From assembly GCA_007115705.1 (NCBI GenBank), contig QXEO01000334.1:1087567-1151566 (forward strand): 64,000 nt of DNA. Reading direction: 5' to 3'. How positions within the stretch are numbered: the stretch's first letter is position 1; every line of letters starts with the position of its first letter. A program made the translations under genes and the position numbers. The stretch comes from Dactylis glomerata. Lineage: Eukaryota > Streptophyta > Magnoliopsida > Poales > Poaceae. Shown here in pieces: positions 31,500-43,503 of the stretch. Below the pieces are notes generated by a model. That model saw only the letters and a program-made list of their open reading frames with translations, made no database searches and was not told the DNA's origin.

Positions 31500-33454
31500 C
31501 GCAATGGATTCTTTGTAGGGCTTGCGGACCTCTGTATCTACTACGGAGTACTAGAAACTAGCTGAATACCCGTGCGTTGCTACGGCTTATTAGAAAAAAA
31601 TTACATATCATAATAGAATATAAATAAATATTTATTCGAACTTCCGATGAAACATGCCACTCGGTTCTTTGCCCCTTAATCTCCTCCACCTCCATAGACC
31701 AACTTTCTCTACCGTCTCAGCCCAATGGATTCCTCGTTCCACTGCACCGAAGAGCCATCACTCCGTCATATCTCTTAGCCTGATCTCATGTGCTAGTGCG
31801 ACTTGTCGATGATGATCACCAACGATCGAGCATGTGCATGAAAGATCCCTGAATAAAGCAGAGCGGAGACACCGGGACAATAACTGTCGCTACTCCACTC
31901 ATTAGTAATTCTCAAAAATAAAAAAAGTGCAAGCCAGCTAATTGTATCTATACTATTATTCTTTGAGATAATCCACCGAAGTATGGTTTTTTTGTTAAGT
32001 GTATTGAAATAATATTGTATTCTACTTAACATGTTTAATGTTTACCAACAGCACCTCCTCGTGGAAAATAAAAAAGAATAATATTTGAATTATTATTTTT
32101 TGTAAATCATAAAGGCTTTCATCCCAAGTGAGCCCTTCTAAAACCATGCAAAATATGTTCTAGAGAAAAGGCGGCCTGAATCATTTGTAGATAATAAAGT
32201 CATGAAGTAATAATAATAATAATACATGAATAAATATATGGTTTTTGAGATTTATACTTAGTAAATGACAATTCTCTTTTGCAACAAAATATAACTATAC
32301 GCCAAATGAGATAGTCTGTAAACAAGAGTAGCAGACAACACTCAAACAAAATCATCAACTTGACGGAAATTATGGGGAGAAAATGTCCTATGTAATGCTG
32401 CAAGAGCCGAAGCCCATGGAGATCCTATAGCTGGTCCTCAGACTACTGCTTGCGGTCGAGTTGCCGGTGCCGCAAACCATGTATATCCTGTAGCCGGCTA
32501 GCCGCCTTCAGCGATGTGGCTTGACCACAAGTCCACAACAGTAAGTAACCATGCATGATGGAGATCTACAGGTAGCATCTGCGCTTCCTCTCCTTATTCC
32601 CTGGTGCCGTGGTGCATGGACGTTGGGTTTCAGGTGACTGCTTTGGGGTTTGACTGGACGACGTTGGGTTTCAGGTGACTGGTTCGGGCTTGGACTATTA
32701 CCCAGGTCGTTCTGCGCGTACGCCAACGATCGGCAATCAATGCGAGTGAATGGCGTAGCTGTTGACGAAGGGCATTGGTTATATGGACGTGCTTGGAGGA
32801 GATGGATACAACGTAAACAGATTCACTCGGCTCAAGATACCTCCGACTCGATTCCTTCCTAGGGGATAATCAACACGGCAGTGTTGACATGTTCCATGTT
32901 CGGTGAGGTGGCGCAGGTCGTTGGCAACTATAGCTACGGCGCCAATGACGGCCTAGACGGCGTCGTCCAGAGCTGCGTGATCGCTCCATGGAAACGATAT
33001 ATGGAAGGGAATTGCATGTTAGAGTTGAATCTCTCAACTCTCTAAACCTCTCTCTCAGCTGCCTCGCACAGCTATCTCACAGGAACAAACACAGGAGTTT
33101 TGGTGGCCTGGTGCCTTTTCTCTGTATATCGAACCGTTTTTTCTAACTTGGCGGTGGCAGGCATTGTAATTTGTCAAACAAAGCGGTTTAGCCAGACGAG
33201 AGGAAAGGCGTACGTCTTGTTCGGTTTTATTTGTGTGCGATGCTAAATTTTTTTGCGGGGAGTGAGGAGCACGGCACACGGATCGGTCTTTTTGACGGAC
33301 GCAAATTATACATTGGTTTTTTTGACGTACGAAATATAGCCGGGGGTTTTTTACGTACCACGGTTTTGTGACCATCACGACCTCTAGCAATATTATAGTA
33401 AAGATTGAGGTCACACCATCTCGGCCACGAGTGAGTTTAAAGATCTTTTGACAC
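31500..33454. other. Unassigned intergenic sequence
   Basis: No supported gene. A motif AATACCCGTGCGTTGCTACGG at about 31566, of a type very common in grass genomes, suggests the edge of an unclassified DNA transposon, but I cannot define its ends. Simple AAT repeats are at about 32207-32224, and the repeated phrase GGTTTCAGGTGACTG occurs at 32626 and 32668. The last part may be the 3' tail of the minus-strand LINE. Confidence 0.4.
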
Positions 33455-33471
33455 AAACTTACCATTTTATT

Positions 33472-34304
33472 TCTACAAACGTACCCAGGTTGCTATCAAA
33501 GGCTCTAAGAATAAAGGAAAAATCTATAGACCTAGCCGCCGCCTCTTCTCCTCCTCCTCCATAGCTTAGTTCCCCCTCCTCCGGCCGGCCTTGCCGGCGT
33601 CACGAGGGGTGGGGAACCCGATCTATGAGTGGAGTTTTCAATAAATATAGTATTTTTACAAGATTAGATTAGGGTTTGGTAGCCATCTTCTCCTGGTTTC
33701 TACGCCAATGAAGATGTCATCGTCTATAATAAGTGATCTTCAGGCCTTCGTTCAACGACGAGATCTTCTTCTCGGCGTCAATGGTGGTGTTGTCAGATTA
33801 CAGTTCTATAGGTATGGTCTTTCAGATCTTACTTCTCCAAGTCGATTTTGGAATTTTCTCATGGTTGCCGCGAGGAGGATTATCCTCGCAATACTTATCC
33901 CGGTTGCTACATCCTCGACAATGGTGATTCGTATACTCGGCTCTCCAGCGGCGTCGACCAGGCTGTTCGGTCTTTTTTCCCTGGAATACTAGTGTTGGTA
34001 CTCTTGCCGACGTTGGTTGATTGTTTTAATGGTTGCGTGCGTGCACGTAGCCTTGGCATTGCGGCTCAAATATAAAAATATGGGAGCACCTCTATTAGTA
34101 TTTGCAGGTATATGGTATGATATCTATGCCATTATTTTCTGGCTGCCTTCAGAAAAATACGAGATTGTATCATGGAAGAAGAAGAGTTTGAAGATCTCGA
34201 AGATTAGCTCATTTTCTTTTAGACTTTATTTTGTAATAGTTGGAGTCAGCTCTACCATGTACTATTTATTATTATAAATATATGTGGTATTATTTCAAAA
34301 AAAA
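33472..34304 (+). mobile_element. Poly(A) retroposon (LINE-derived, non-autonomous) with 17-bp target-site duplication
   Basis: A direct repeat AAACTTACCATTTTATT flanks the segment at 33455-33471 and 34305-34321, and the segment ends in a run of A on the plus strand. This is the hallmark of target-primed reverse transcription. The body has a GC-rich 5' region (CTCCTCCGGCCGGCCTTGCC), then unique-looking sequence, and no reverse transcriptase frame. It is therefore non-autonomous, either an internally deleted LINE or a processed transcript copy. It is inserted in the 3' region of a minus-strand LINE. Confidence 0.8.
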
Positions 34305-34316
34305 AAACTTACCATT

Positions 34317-35700
34317 TTATTCATTCACCACATAAGTTACATCTTTGAGAAGAAGAGGTATAAGGAAATCAGGAGGATCATCTAACCAGAAACTCTGGTC
34401 GTGTCTATATGCTACCCTAGCTAGCTCGTGAGCAACCTGGTTTGCTTCACGGTAATTATGATCAAACTGAATTTTAACAAAATCTATAGCTAGCAAGGTG
34501 ATAGCTGTCATCCAGAATTGATGCTGCAATTCCACTTGAATATCCGCCATCTTGCATTGCATGTATGACTTCCGTGCTGTCTACAGCCAACTCATTGTGC
34601 TAGGAGAAGGCCTTGATTGAGGGCTTGGACATCCGCTGAAAATGCATCATGCACTGATGCACATACCCGATTCTGTTGCAACTCGCTGCTATGAATGCAC
34701 CCTGGTTGTCCCGGATGATAGCGCCTGTGGAGCCCCTCAAATCATCAGCATAGAAGACGGCATCGATGTTAAGCTTCACAAAATCATGCATTGGTTTTTC
34801 CAAACCCACTCTCCTTGCTTTCGGTTTAGCCGTGTATAGGCTGCAGTGAAGTTTGAATAAAGGGCGCCAATTGCCATTGCTGATTTGTCCGGGTCTTCCA
34901 CACATTCTCCATTGGTTGCTTGCCTTCGCTCCCACAAGAGATACCAACAGGTTATCGCGACTCGCTCTGGCCTCTGGGATTTTTTATTGTCCCAGTAGCG
35001 TCGGATACTTGTGGTCTTCATATATCAAGTATTCCAGAACAGCCTGCCCCGCATAATCCACTTTGCAGGCTTTGTTGATCAACTCCCCCAGCCCTAGCTT
35101 GCTCCGTGTCAAGTTTCATGCACTAGCCAACGCAACCAAAAGTCTGAACTGATGGAAAGGGCTAGTACAATTCACTTATACACTTCAACACCCCCACTCA
35201 CGTGTGACGGGAGAAGAGAAAGTCAACACGTGGACACAAAGGGGGGCGACAACAATTTTACAATAAATTGCGAAAACCAGGACTCGAACTCAAGACCCTG
35301 GGCTCTGATACCATGTCAAGCTTCATGCACTAGCCAACGCAACCAAAAGTCTGAACTGATGGAAAGGGCTAGTACAATTCACTTATACACTTCAACACTC
35401 CGGATCGCTTTAGCTCGCTTACACTTGAACAACATATGTTTAATATCTTCCGCTTCTACCTCACAAAGGGGGCATTGGCCACTGACCTCGACGTGTCTAT
35501 TAGCTAGTACTACTCGGCATGGGATTGTTTCTTTCATCACACGCCACAGGTAGATATTAACCTTAGATTGGCACTTTAGTTTCCAGATTACCTCCCACAT
35601 AGGGTGAGGATTTACTGAGCCATTCACGAGTTTAAAGATTATACTATGGGGATGGTCTGCATCTTTTGTTGATTGTAATCCGATGCCACTGGGTTTTTAA
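34317..35700 (-). pseudogene. LINE ORF2 C-terminal part: zinc-binding region and RNase H
   Basis: On the minus strand, 35627-35379 encodes the zf-RVT-like region (WKLKCQSKVNIYLWRV; CPLCEVEAEDIKHMLFKC). From 34947 to 34600 comes the RNase H-like start (DFVKLNIDAVFYADD; GAIIRDNQGAFIAAS), and 34562-34317 gives its end (FDHNYREANQVAHELARVA, stop at 34317). This is the RVT_3 domain order of plant L1 elements. Frames are broken and the gene is split by the miniature LTR element at 35107-35397. The reverse transcriptase part is missing upstream. Confidence 0.8.
35107..35397 (-). mobile_element. Complete TRIM/SMART-type miniature LTR retrotransposon (291 bp)
   Basis: Two 84-bp direct repeats (35107-35190 and 35314-35397, one difference seen) flank a 123-bp interior. 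The flanks are the 5-bp target-site duplication CTCCG (35102-35106 and 35398-35402). On the minus strand the LTR begins TGTTGAAGTG and ends CTTGACA. The interior starts with TGGTATCAGAGC, the primer site for initiator tRNA-Met, and ends with a G-rich polypurine tract ACGTGAGTGGGGG. It has no coding capacity. Size and structure match the very small grass SMART elements. It must have been mobilised in trans. Confidence 0.95.
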
Positions 35701-35709
35701 TTATTCTCT

Positions 35710-36186
35710 TTTGGTACGACCACAAGCGATCAAAAAAATCCTCTCCTTAGGGTCTCTCGTTCTCTCTCTAGTAACGCCAGTGAAGATCCCTGCCAATCGA
35801 GTTGATCCCTCTTGTAGCCATCATCGGCGCATCTCGGGCTAAAGAAGGGGGAAACTAGTGTTCCTGACTGGCCTTGGATCGCTGCCCCGATGGTTTTGTG
35901 GTTAGGGTTCGTGAGATCGGTTTTTCTGCAAGGTCGGTTTTGTTCGATAGCGATGGAGATGGGGAAAGGTGAGACGTCTGCTTCACAAGAGATTGTGAAC
36001 CGAGCTGATGTTGTGGCCATGTTAGAAAGATTGGGTTTGAAGGAGAATGATCTTGATGATGTCGTCTTTGAAGAAGATACGTAATAACGGAGTAATACTA
36101 GATGGATGGCGATGGGACATGCCACTTCTGGTTTTTCAAAAACATGTGGTCGGCTTGGGATCTAGCAAAGGAGGAGATTAGGGTTG
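35710..36186 (+). pseudogene. LINE 5' region and start of ORF1 (gag-like)
   Basis: A plus-strand frame from about 35950 reads MEMGKGETSASQEIVNRADV, then LGLKENDLDDVVFEED, typical of the beginning of ORF1 of plant LINEs (before the DUF4283 RNA-binding region). After a stop, FWFFKNMWSAWDLA resumes in another frame. It is cut at 36186 by the B2 insertion. What follows B2 does not clearly continue it. The orientation is opposite to the neighbouring LINE ORF2. Confidence 0.65.
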
Positions 36187-37765
36187 TGATGGCAGGTAGA
36201 TGACCGCCCAGTTGGGAACCCTAAGAGGAAGGTATGATGAGCATAGCAGCAAGTCTTCCCTCAGTATGAAACCAAGGTTTATCGAACCAGTAGGAGAAAG
36301 AACCAACTTCCGAAGGTTGATGCTCGCTAGCTTGGCGATAGCTCCAGACAATTCATATATGGCGCCTTATCTGGGGCGTAGCTTTGCACCAGCAGCAACG
36401 TGAAACCTGCACACAACACAACCAAAGTAATTTGCCCCAACTTACAATGAGGTTGTCAATCTCACCGGTCTGTTATAAATAAAGGATTAAATGTATCGTA
36501 TGGTAAAAGATAGTAGTTTGCGAGAATGTAAATAATGCGAGTAAATAGTAAACGGTAATAAGAATGTAAAAGAATGGACCAGGGTCCACAGTTCACTAGA
36601 GGTGTCTCTACATAAAGATAAATAACATGCTGGGTGAACAAATTATAGTTGGGCAATTGATAGAATAAAGAAAATATACAAATGTTATAAGGATCACTAA
36701 GATTCACTTGGGCATTACAACATAATATATAGACCGTAATCCAACTGCATCTATGACTAATAATCCACTCTCGATGTGTCGTCCGAACACCCGTTGAGTA
36801 TTAAGTTGCAAGCAACAGATTATCGTCTTAAGCAAAGTGTATAATGTAAACAATACGAATGTCCTTGAACACAAGATTGTTGTTTTCTCCCTAGTAGCAA
36901 CAACACATCTATAACCTTAGAGGCATGAACCACTATCGAGCATAAATACTCCCTCTTGGAGTTACTAGCATTTACTCGGCCAAGATATCTACTAGCAACA
37001 GAGAGCATGCAAGATCATAAATAATATAGACATGATAAATCAATAATTAACTTGACAAAGTACATCGGATCCCAACAAACACAACATGTAGAATTACATA
37101 ACGATGATCTTGATCATGATAGGCAGCTCCCAAGATCTAAAATGAAGCACATGGAGGAGAAGATAACCATCTAGCTACTGTTATGGACCCGTAGTCCAAG
37201 GTAGACTACTCACACATCACTCCGGAGGCGGGCATGGTGATGAAGAAGGCCTCTGGTGGTGATTCCCCTCTCCGGCAGGGTGCCGGGAAGAGCTTCTGGA
37301 CCCTCCCGATCTCGGGTCGATGATGACGGCGGCTCGCGATATGTTTCTGGAAAATCAATCGGGTGTTTAGGGTTTTCTCACCGAGGAGAATATATAGGCA
37401 GAAGGGCGGCGTCAGGAGGTGGACCAGGTGGCCACACCCCATGGTGGCGCGGGCCACGGGTAGGTCACGCCACCCTAGGGTGTGCCTGGCCCCTGGCTCC
37501 CCTCCGTCTTTGCTTTGGACTTCGTCTCGTGTCGGAAAAATAGGAACTTCGGCTTTTGTTTTGTCCAATTCCGAGAATATTTCCTATGTAGCTTTTCTGA
37601 AACATAAAAATAGCAGAAAAAAGGGAACTGGTACTGTGGCATCTCGTTAATAGGTTAGTTCCGGAAAATGCATAAAAACGCCACGAAGTGTAACAAAACA
37701 CAAAGCAAATAGTGTATAAACAAGCATGAAGCATCAAAAATTATAGATACATTTGAGACGTATCA
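36187..37765 (-). repeat. 3' LTR of B2 (1579 bp)
   Basis: It runs on the minus strand from TGATACGTCTCAAATGTATC at 37765 to CTGCCATCA at 36187. It aligns with 41477-43091 with small indels, for example lacking CAATATTCAT present near 42385. Confidence 0.9.
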
Positions 37766-40700
37766 AGCATCCCCAAGCTTAACTCCTGCTCGTCCTCGAG
37801 TAGGTAAGTGATAACAAAACAATAATTTTTTAGGTGACATGCACCAACACAATCTTGATCAAACGTTGTAAAGCATTGAGTGCTGAGATCAAAGTACTCT
37901 AAACATGGGCATAAAAGACATAATCTTGACAATAAAGCTTAGCAACCATGTTATAACATAAAAAGTAACACAACCAAAAGATCATGAGTAATAATGCATT
38001 GAAAATCAAGTGTGTGTTTCGAGCATATAGAAAAATATAGCAAAGTGGTTTTCAGCTTGTTCTTCATGGAGTAGCAAAACATAAATACATAGGACACCTT
38101 CAAGTTTAAGAGGGTGACTAGATACAAATAATTTAAGAACAAGAAAAACAATAATCATGAATCAATCAATAATAAATTTTGGGACTATGCATATTATACT
38201 CAGAATGACAACTATGCTCTCAGACGGTGCATAAAGGTAGAAGGTGGAGACTCAACATAAAAGTAAAAGAAAGGCCCTTCGCAGAGGGAAGCAATGATTG
38301 CAAGTTTTATAAACCTCCAAAAATTATGATAATTACTAGCTTTGAGCTCTCATTGCCCCATCATAGGCATCTTGAGTGATTAAGGTTAATGCGAGTCTAA
38401 TTATAAAGCATATGCTTAACAAATCATAAGTTGAAAGTCGCATGTCCCGTGAAGTACGAATACCCAAACCTCATGCCACTCGACTTAGGTCTCAAGCAAG
38501 TTATTGTCATTGTAAGCATACATGTATCATCGAGAACGCCAACGGGGTACCTCTTGCCCGATGTATTCAAACAAGCCCACATCAAAATAATAAGACAAAC
38601 AGATAATGGGCACCTTGGCATCTCTTTTATTTACCATTTGGTATAGCTTTTTATTTTGAGATGCATCGTCAAATGTCCACTATGGGCATGCTGTAAATTT
38701 CCACCATGAATGATGCATGGCTTAGATTAGCGGCCCAGGCGTTTCTCTAACACATATACAATCTCTATGAACTCCACAAGTTTCCAATTCCTTTCACACG
38801 ACTTAAGCATCCATAAACAAAAGATCACGATATCAACTAAATGAGAGTGAGTGCAATGTTGAAAGCATGCCCCATGACAACATGGATGAGCAAACTTCCA
38901 ACTTACAACTTGCAAGCATAACATCAACACAAGAGAGCCATAATGGTCAAATTTATTTAGAACAGAAAAGTAAATGTGCCTTCAGGTTCGTGAGAGCTTT
39001 ATTGACTAATTTTCACATAACACAAAAAGTTTAATTTGAAGGATAGATAAAAAGCAAGATGAATGTACTTGGAATAGCAAATTGCTAATAGGTAGATATG
39101 GTGGACACATTGGAAAACTTGGTTTTTAGGAGTTGGATGCATGAGCAGAGCTCATACTCAGTACAGATGAAGGCTAGCAAAAGACTGGGAGTGACCAACT
39201 AAGAGAGCAATAACGGCCATAATCATGCACAGTGACAAAACATTATTAACTAAAAATATAAAGTGGTATCACAAGTCAAAAACTAAATGATCATAGAGGC
39301 TAGAGGTGACTTATTTGTAGTCAAACATGGTATAAAAATGTGCCAAGCCAACCCAAATAAAGCATCAAAGGAGAAAACCACAATATTATGCTCCCATATA
39401 ATAAAAACAATGCATGATTCTTTCAAAGGCACATTAAGCAATCTCAGTCATTTGAGACAAGTCATGCTACAACAAAAACTACTAAGAAAATTATCAAAAT
39501 AACATCAAGCATGACATGCAAAAGTCTAAGCCATAGTCTAAACAAGCTTCCATTTGTACCACTATAGTCATGAAACTTTTTTTCTCTTTTCCACCACCAT
39601 TCAACCTTTTTGAATCAACTATTAAAGATGAAAATCATCATAGACCAGAGGTTAAAATACACCTTGATATAAAGAAATAACAATATCTGAACAAAAATCA
39701 AGGCAAAAAACGAAAGCTAAACGTAGTACTAGAAAAAGAGAACACTCATTGAACGATAAGAGTGAAAACTAGAGTGTTCTTGGCAATGAAAAATAGAGTG
39801 CATCTTCTCCAAAAGAAATTTGTTTGGGGGTCCAACCATCTATTACAGAAAACAAAAGAAAAGAAAACTGAAAGCTAAAGTAAAGTAAAGACACTCCAAG
39901 AAAAACACATAGAATACGAAGCAATAAAAATAGAGTGTCTTGAAAGATGACCTGATTTTTGCTGATGAAGAAGGGGTGCCTCGGGGGCATCCCCAAGCTT
40001 TGACGCTTGTACCTCTTGGATATTTCTTGGGGTGACATGGGCATCCCCAAGCTTGAGCTTTTGTCCATACTTCATCTCATCTCATCATTCTCCTTTCCCT
40101 ACACTTGAAAACTTCCTTCATACAAAACTTCACACAATTCTATTAGCAACATTAGTGTAAGCACAATAGCAAATCTACTCTTTTGTTTCAGTTTTCAACT
40201 CAAGCACACCACCCATTAAAGCATAAGATACTGTAGCAACTTCCTCAAAAGTTCTGTGATCAAAAGAACTCAAAAATAAAGCGATCGAGAGGCAAACACA
40301 AATAGTGGCAGAAATCTGTCAAAATAGAACAGCTGACAAAGATCGATTTTTATGAGGATCTTTTGTTGCTCAAATCTAAAAGTGCAAAATTAATAAAAGT
40401 TTGGAAATAACCTGGGGCATGTGCACAAGAAATCTCACAACAAAAAGACGTTCTAAGAATTTTCATGAATTTTTATGGTACAGCACAAAAATCTATTTCA
40501 GGACAGCAACTTCCCCAAATCTTACCTTCCTCCAATTAGAGGTTCTTCTTGTCACAAAAATGAAATAAAAATAATAAGGAGAGGTCATTACAGTAGTAAT
40601 AACTTCCAAGACTCAACAAAAAGAAAAAGTACTGAAAAAAATATTGGGTTATCTCCCAAGTGTGCTTTTCTTTAACGCCTTTGAGCTAGGCGCAGATTGT

Positions 40701-40823
40701 GGAAATCAAGTATTTTTGAATGAAGCATTAAGATCAATTTCAGAAGTCTTTTAAACAAGGCATTGAATTGTATCCAAATGAGTTTTTGAAGATCCCTTAT
40801 GAACACTCTTGGGTTCACTACTT
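37766..40823 (-). other. B2 3' untranslated region
   Basis: Long AT-rich non-coding sequence starting, on the minus strand, after the small ORF and ending in the polypurine tract CTTGGGGATGC beside the LTR. It contains the segment AGCTTGGGGATGCCC at about 40055 and 39998 (two polypurine-like copies). Much of it aligns with A3 at 48582-51150, showing that families A and B share this part. Confidence 0.75.
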
Positions 40824-41291
40824 TCATAAAAAAGGGACAATCCAATCAAAATTCTTTTCTAAAGCTTCATGCAATCCTACTAGTTTGAAAGGTATTTGTA
40901 CTTTGATTTCTTCCTTATTTGTACCAACAACGTCTACACGTGAGCCAAGAATATTAAAATGCTCAAAAACTTTCCTAGCTTCTATAACAACATCTCTAAA
41001 TTCTCTATGCAAAGTCTCCAAAATAAAATCTTTGTTTTCGGAGTCTTTGATATCATGAAGCTTAAGAAACATTTGCTGCATAAAAGGATTAAGGTTAACA
41101 AACCTAGCCTCTAACATGTGAACTAAATAAGCAGAAGCAACTTCATAACTAGGAGCAAGTTCAGCTAAAGATCTATCCTCAACATCTTTGTACTTACTGG
41201 CATGATTAAAGAACTCTACAATGTTATCTTTCCCAATTATAGAACCACTACCTATTGATAGGTCTTCTAGAACGTACTTTGGGAACAACAT
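40824..41291 (-). CDS. B2 small ORF (about 155 aa), function unknown
   Basis: On the minus strand an ATG at 41289-41291 opens a frame reading MLFPKYVLEDLSIGSGSIIG, then ASKYKDVEDRSLAEL and LHREFRDVVIEARKVFEHF, with stop at 40824. The frame is also open upstream into the leader. It has no gag or pol motif. Helical, charged composition suggests a small soluble or coiled protein. It occupies the gag position of a non-autonomous element, so it may help packaging; that is a guess. The ORF is intact. Confidence 0.6.
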   Translation of the reverse strand: MLFPKYVLEDLSIGSGSIIGKDNIVEFFNHASKYKDVEDRSLAELAPSYEVASAYLVHMLEARFVNLNPFMQQMFLKLHDIKDSENKDFILETLHREFRDVVIEARKVFEHFNILGSRVDVVGTNKEEIKVQIPFKLVGLHEALEKNFDWIVPFL

Positions 41292-41450
41292 AATGACTAG
41301 AAGTAAAAGTAACGAAATACCAGCTACAAAAGAAACTAATTTTTTTGTATTTTCGATAAAAATATGCAAGCAAAAATAAAATAAAGCAAAACAATAGCAA
41401 AGTAAATGATTGGAAGCGAGAGACTCCCCTTGCAGAAATCCTCTTTCTCC

Positions 41451-41468
41451 CCGGCAACGGCGCCAGAA
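41451..41468 (-). promoter_or_regulatory. Primer-binding site of B2, tRNA-Asp type
   Basis: TCCCCGGCAACGGCGCCA on the plus strand is the complement of the tRNA-Asp primer site, beside the 5' LTR of this minus-strand element. Confidence 0.85.
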
Positions 41469-41476
41469 AAATTGCT

Positions 41477-43091
41477 TGATGGAAGGTAGATGACTGCCCA
41501 GTTGGGAACCCCAAGAGGAAGGTATGATGAGCACAGCAACAAGTCTTCCCTCAGTATGAAACCAAGGTTTATCGAACCAGTAGGAGAAAGAACCAACTTC
41601 CGAAGGTTGATGCTCGCTGGCTTGGCGACAGCTCCAGACAATTTATATATGGCGCCTTATCTGGGGCGTAGCTTTGCACCAGCAACAACATGGAACCTGC
41701 ACATAACACAACCAAAGTACTTTGCCCCAACTTACAGTGAGGTTGTCAATCTCACCAGTTTGCTGTAAACAAAGGATTAAATGTATCGTGTGGTAAAAGA
41801 TAGTAGTTTGTGAGAATGTAAATAATGCGACTAAATAGTAAACGGTAATAAGAATATAAAAGAATGGACCAGGGTCCACAGTTCACTAGAGGTGTCTCTC
41901 CATCAAGATAAATAACATGCTGGGTGAACAAATTACAGTTGGGAAATTGATAGAATAAAGAAAGCATACAAATGTCATGAGGATCACTATGAGATTCACT
42001 TGGTCATTACAACATAATACATAGACCGTAATCCAACTGCATCTATGACTAATAATCTAGTCTCGAGGTGTCGTCCGAGCACCCGTTGAGTATTAAGTTG
42101 CAAGCAACAGATTATCGCCTTAAGCAAAGTGTGTAATGTAAACAATACGAATGTCCTTGAACACAAGATTATTGTTTTCTTCCTAGTAGCAACAACACAT
42201 CTACAACCTTAGAGGTTTTTGTCACTCCCCCAGATTAATAGAGGCATGGACCCATTATCGAGCATAAATACTCCCTCTTGGAGTTACTAGCATCTACTGA
42301 TATCTACTAGTAACGGAGAGCATGCAAGATCATAAATAACATAGACATGATAAATCAATAATCAACTTGACAAAGTACTCAATATTCATCGGATCCCAAC
42401 AAACACAACATGAAGAATTACATAACGATGATCTTGATCATGATATGCAGCTCACAAGATCTAAACATGAAGCACATGGAGGAGAAGATAACCATTTAGC
42501 TACTGCTATGGACCCATAGTCCAAGGTAGACTACTCACACATCACTCCGGAGGCAGGCATGGTGATGAAGAAGGCCTCCGGTGGTGATTCCCCTCTCCGG
42601 CAGGGTGCCAGGAAGAGCTTCTGGACCCTCCCAATCTCGGATCAACGATAACGGCGGCTCGTGGTATGTTTCTAGAAAATTGATCGGGTGTTTAGGATTT
42701 TCTTGCCGAGGAGAATATATAGGTGGAAGGGCGGCGTCAGGAGGTGGACCAGGTGGCCACACCCCCTGGTTGCGTGGGCCAGGGGTTGGCCGCGCCACCC
42801 TAGGGTGTGCCTGGCCCCTGGCTCCCCTTCGTCTTTGCTTTGGACTCCGTCTCGTGTCAGAAAAAATAGGAACTTCGGCTTTTGCTTTGTCCAATTCAGA
42901 GAATATTTCCTTTGTAGCTTTTCTAAAACACAGAAACAACAGAAAATAGGGAACTGGCACTGTGGCATCTTGTTAATAGGTTAGTTCCGGAAAATGCATA
43001 AAAACGCCACAAAGTGTAACAAAACACAAAGCAAATGGTGTATAAACAACCATGGAGCATCAAAAAATATAGATACGTTTGAGATGTATCA
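41477..43091 (-). repeat. 5' LTR of B2 (1615 bp)
   Basis: It starts on the minus strand at 43091 with TGATACATCTCAAACGTATC and ends ACCTTCCATCA at 41477, followed by the primer site. TATA-like TATATATTC is present on the minus strand at about 42720. Confidence 0.9.
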
Positions 43092-43116
43092 GGTTGTTAA
43101 AAAATGACTTGTTTAT

Positions 43117-43451
43117 TGACAAGGGTATAGTTAATAGAGCCCGTATGTTGAGTACCCCTGAGGCCCGTTAAGCTAAGGCCCAATTGTAATGATAGTCGAG
43201 ATACGAGTTCTTACCGTATGTCGATATTGTAATCTTATCGGACCTTGCCCGATCCTCGAGACCTGGCCACCTATATATAGGGGCCAGGAGGGGACGGTGT
43301 AGGCCAGATTGAAAGCAAGCCAGGTTGAACGCCAAGTTTACTTTCGATATACACTTATTTCGACTAACTTTACCTTCGAGTTCATCTGACGCCCTATCTC
43401 CCCGATCCTAAGTCCTTCATCTAGGACATTTGTCGAGTTAACCCCTTGTCA
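43117..43451 (+). repeat. Solo LTR of the G family (335 bp)
   Basis: It aligns end to end with the G LTRs (52515-52848 and 61114-61447), starting TGACAAGGGTATAG and ending CCTTGTCA. It is flanked by TTTAT on both sides (43112-43116 and 43452-43456). No internal sequence is present, so it arose by recombination between the two LTRs of a full element. It is more diverged than the G LTR pair. Confidence 0.93.
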
Positions 43452-43503
43452 TTTATCATCTTCTTCTTACAACCTTGAATCCAATATATGGTTCAAGCAT
43501 TGT

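Larger units (their letters stand above)
36187..43091 (-). mobile_element. B2: complete non-autonomous family-B Athila-lineage element (6905 bp)
   Basis: Two minus-oriented LTRs (36187-37765 and 41477-43091) are flanked by GGTTG (36182-36186 and 43092-43096). A tRNA-Asp primer site is next to the 5' LTR and a polypurine tract AAGCTTGGGGATGC is next to the 3' LTR. The interior is only about 3.7 kb and has one plausible ORF and no pol, so the element depends on a helper. Family resemblance is to Sabrina/WHAM. Confidence 0.92.

Noticed and set aside
31560..33405. DNA transposon bounded by ACCCGTGCGTTGCTACGG and ATATTATAGTAAAGATT
   Set aside because: Ends are suggestive of a common grass repeat but no inverted repeats or target-site duplication could be shown.
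35107..35397. Cassandra-type TRIM
   Set aside because: No 5S rRNA-like promoter block in the 84-bp LTR; structure fits the smaller SMART type instead.
36186..36187. LINE ORF1 continuing across the B2 insertion at 43097
   Set aside because: The target-site duplication shows the flanks were adjacent, but the sequence after 43097 does not read as the next LINE ORF1 segment; the boundary with the CACTA remnant is unresolved.
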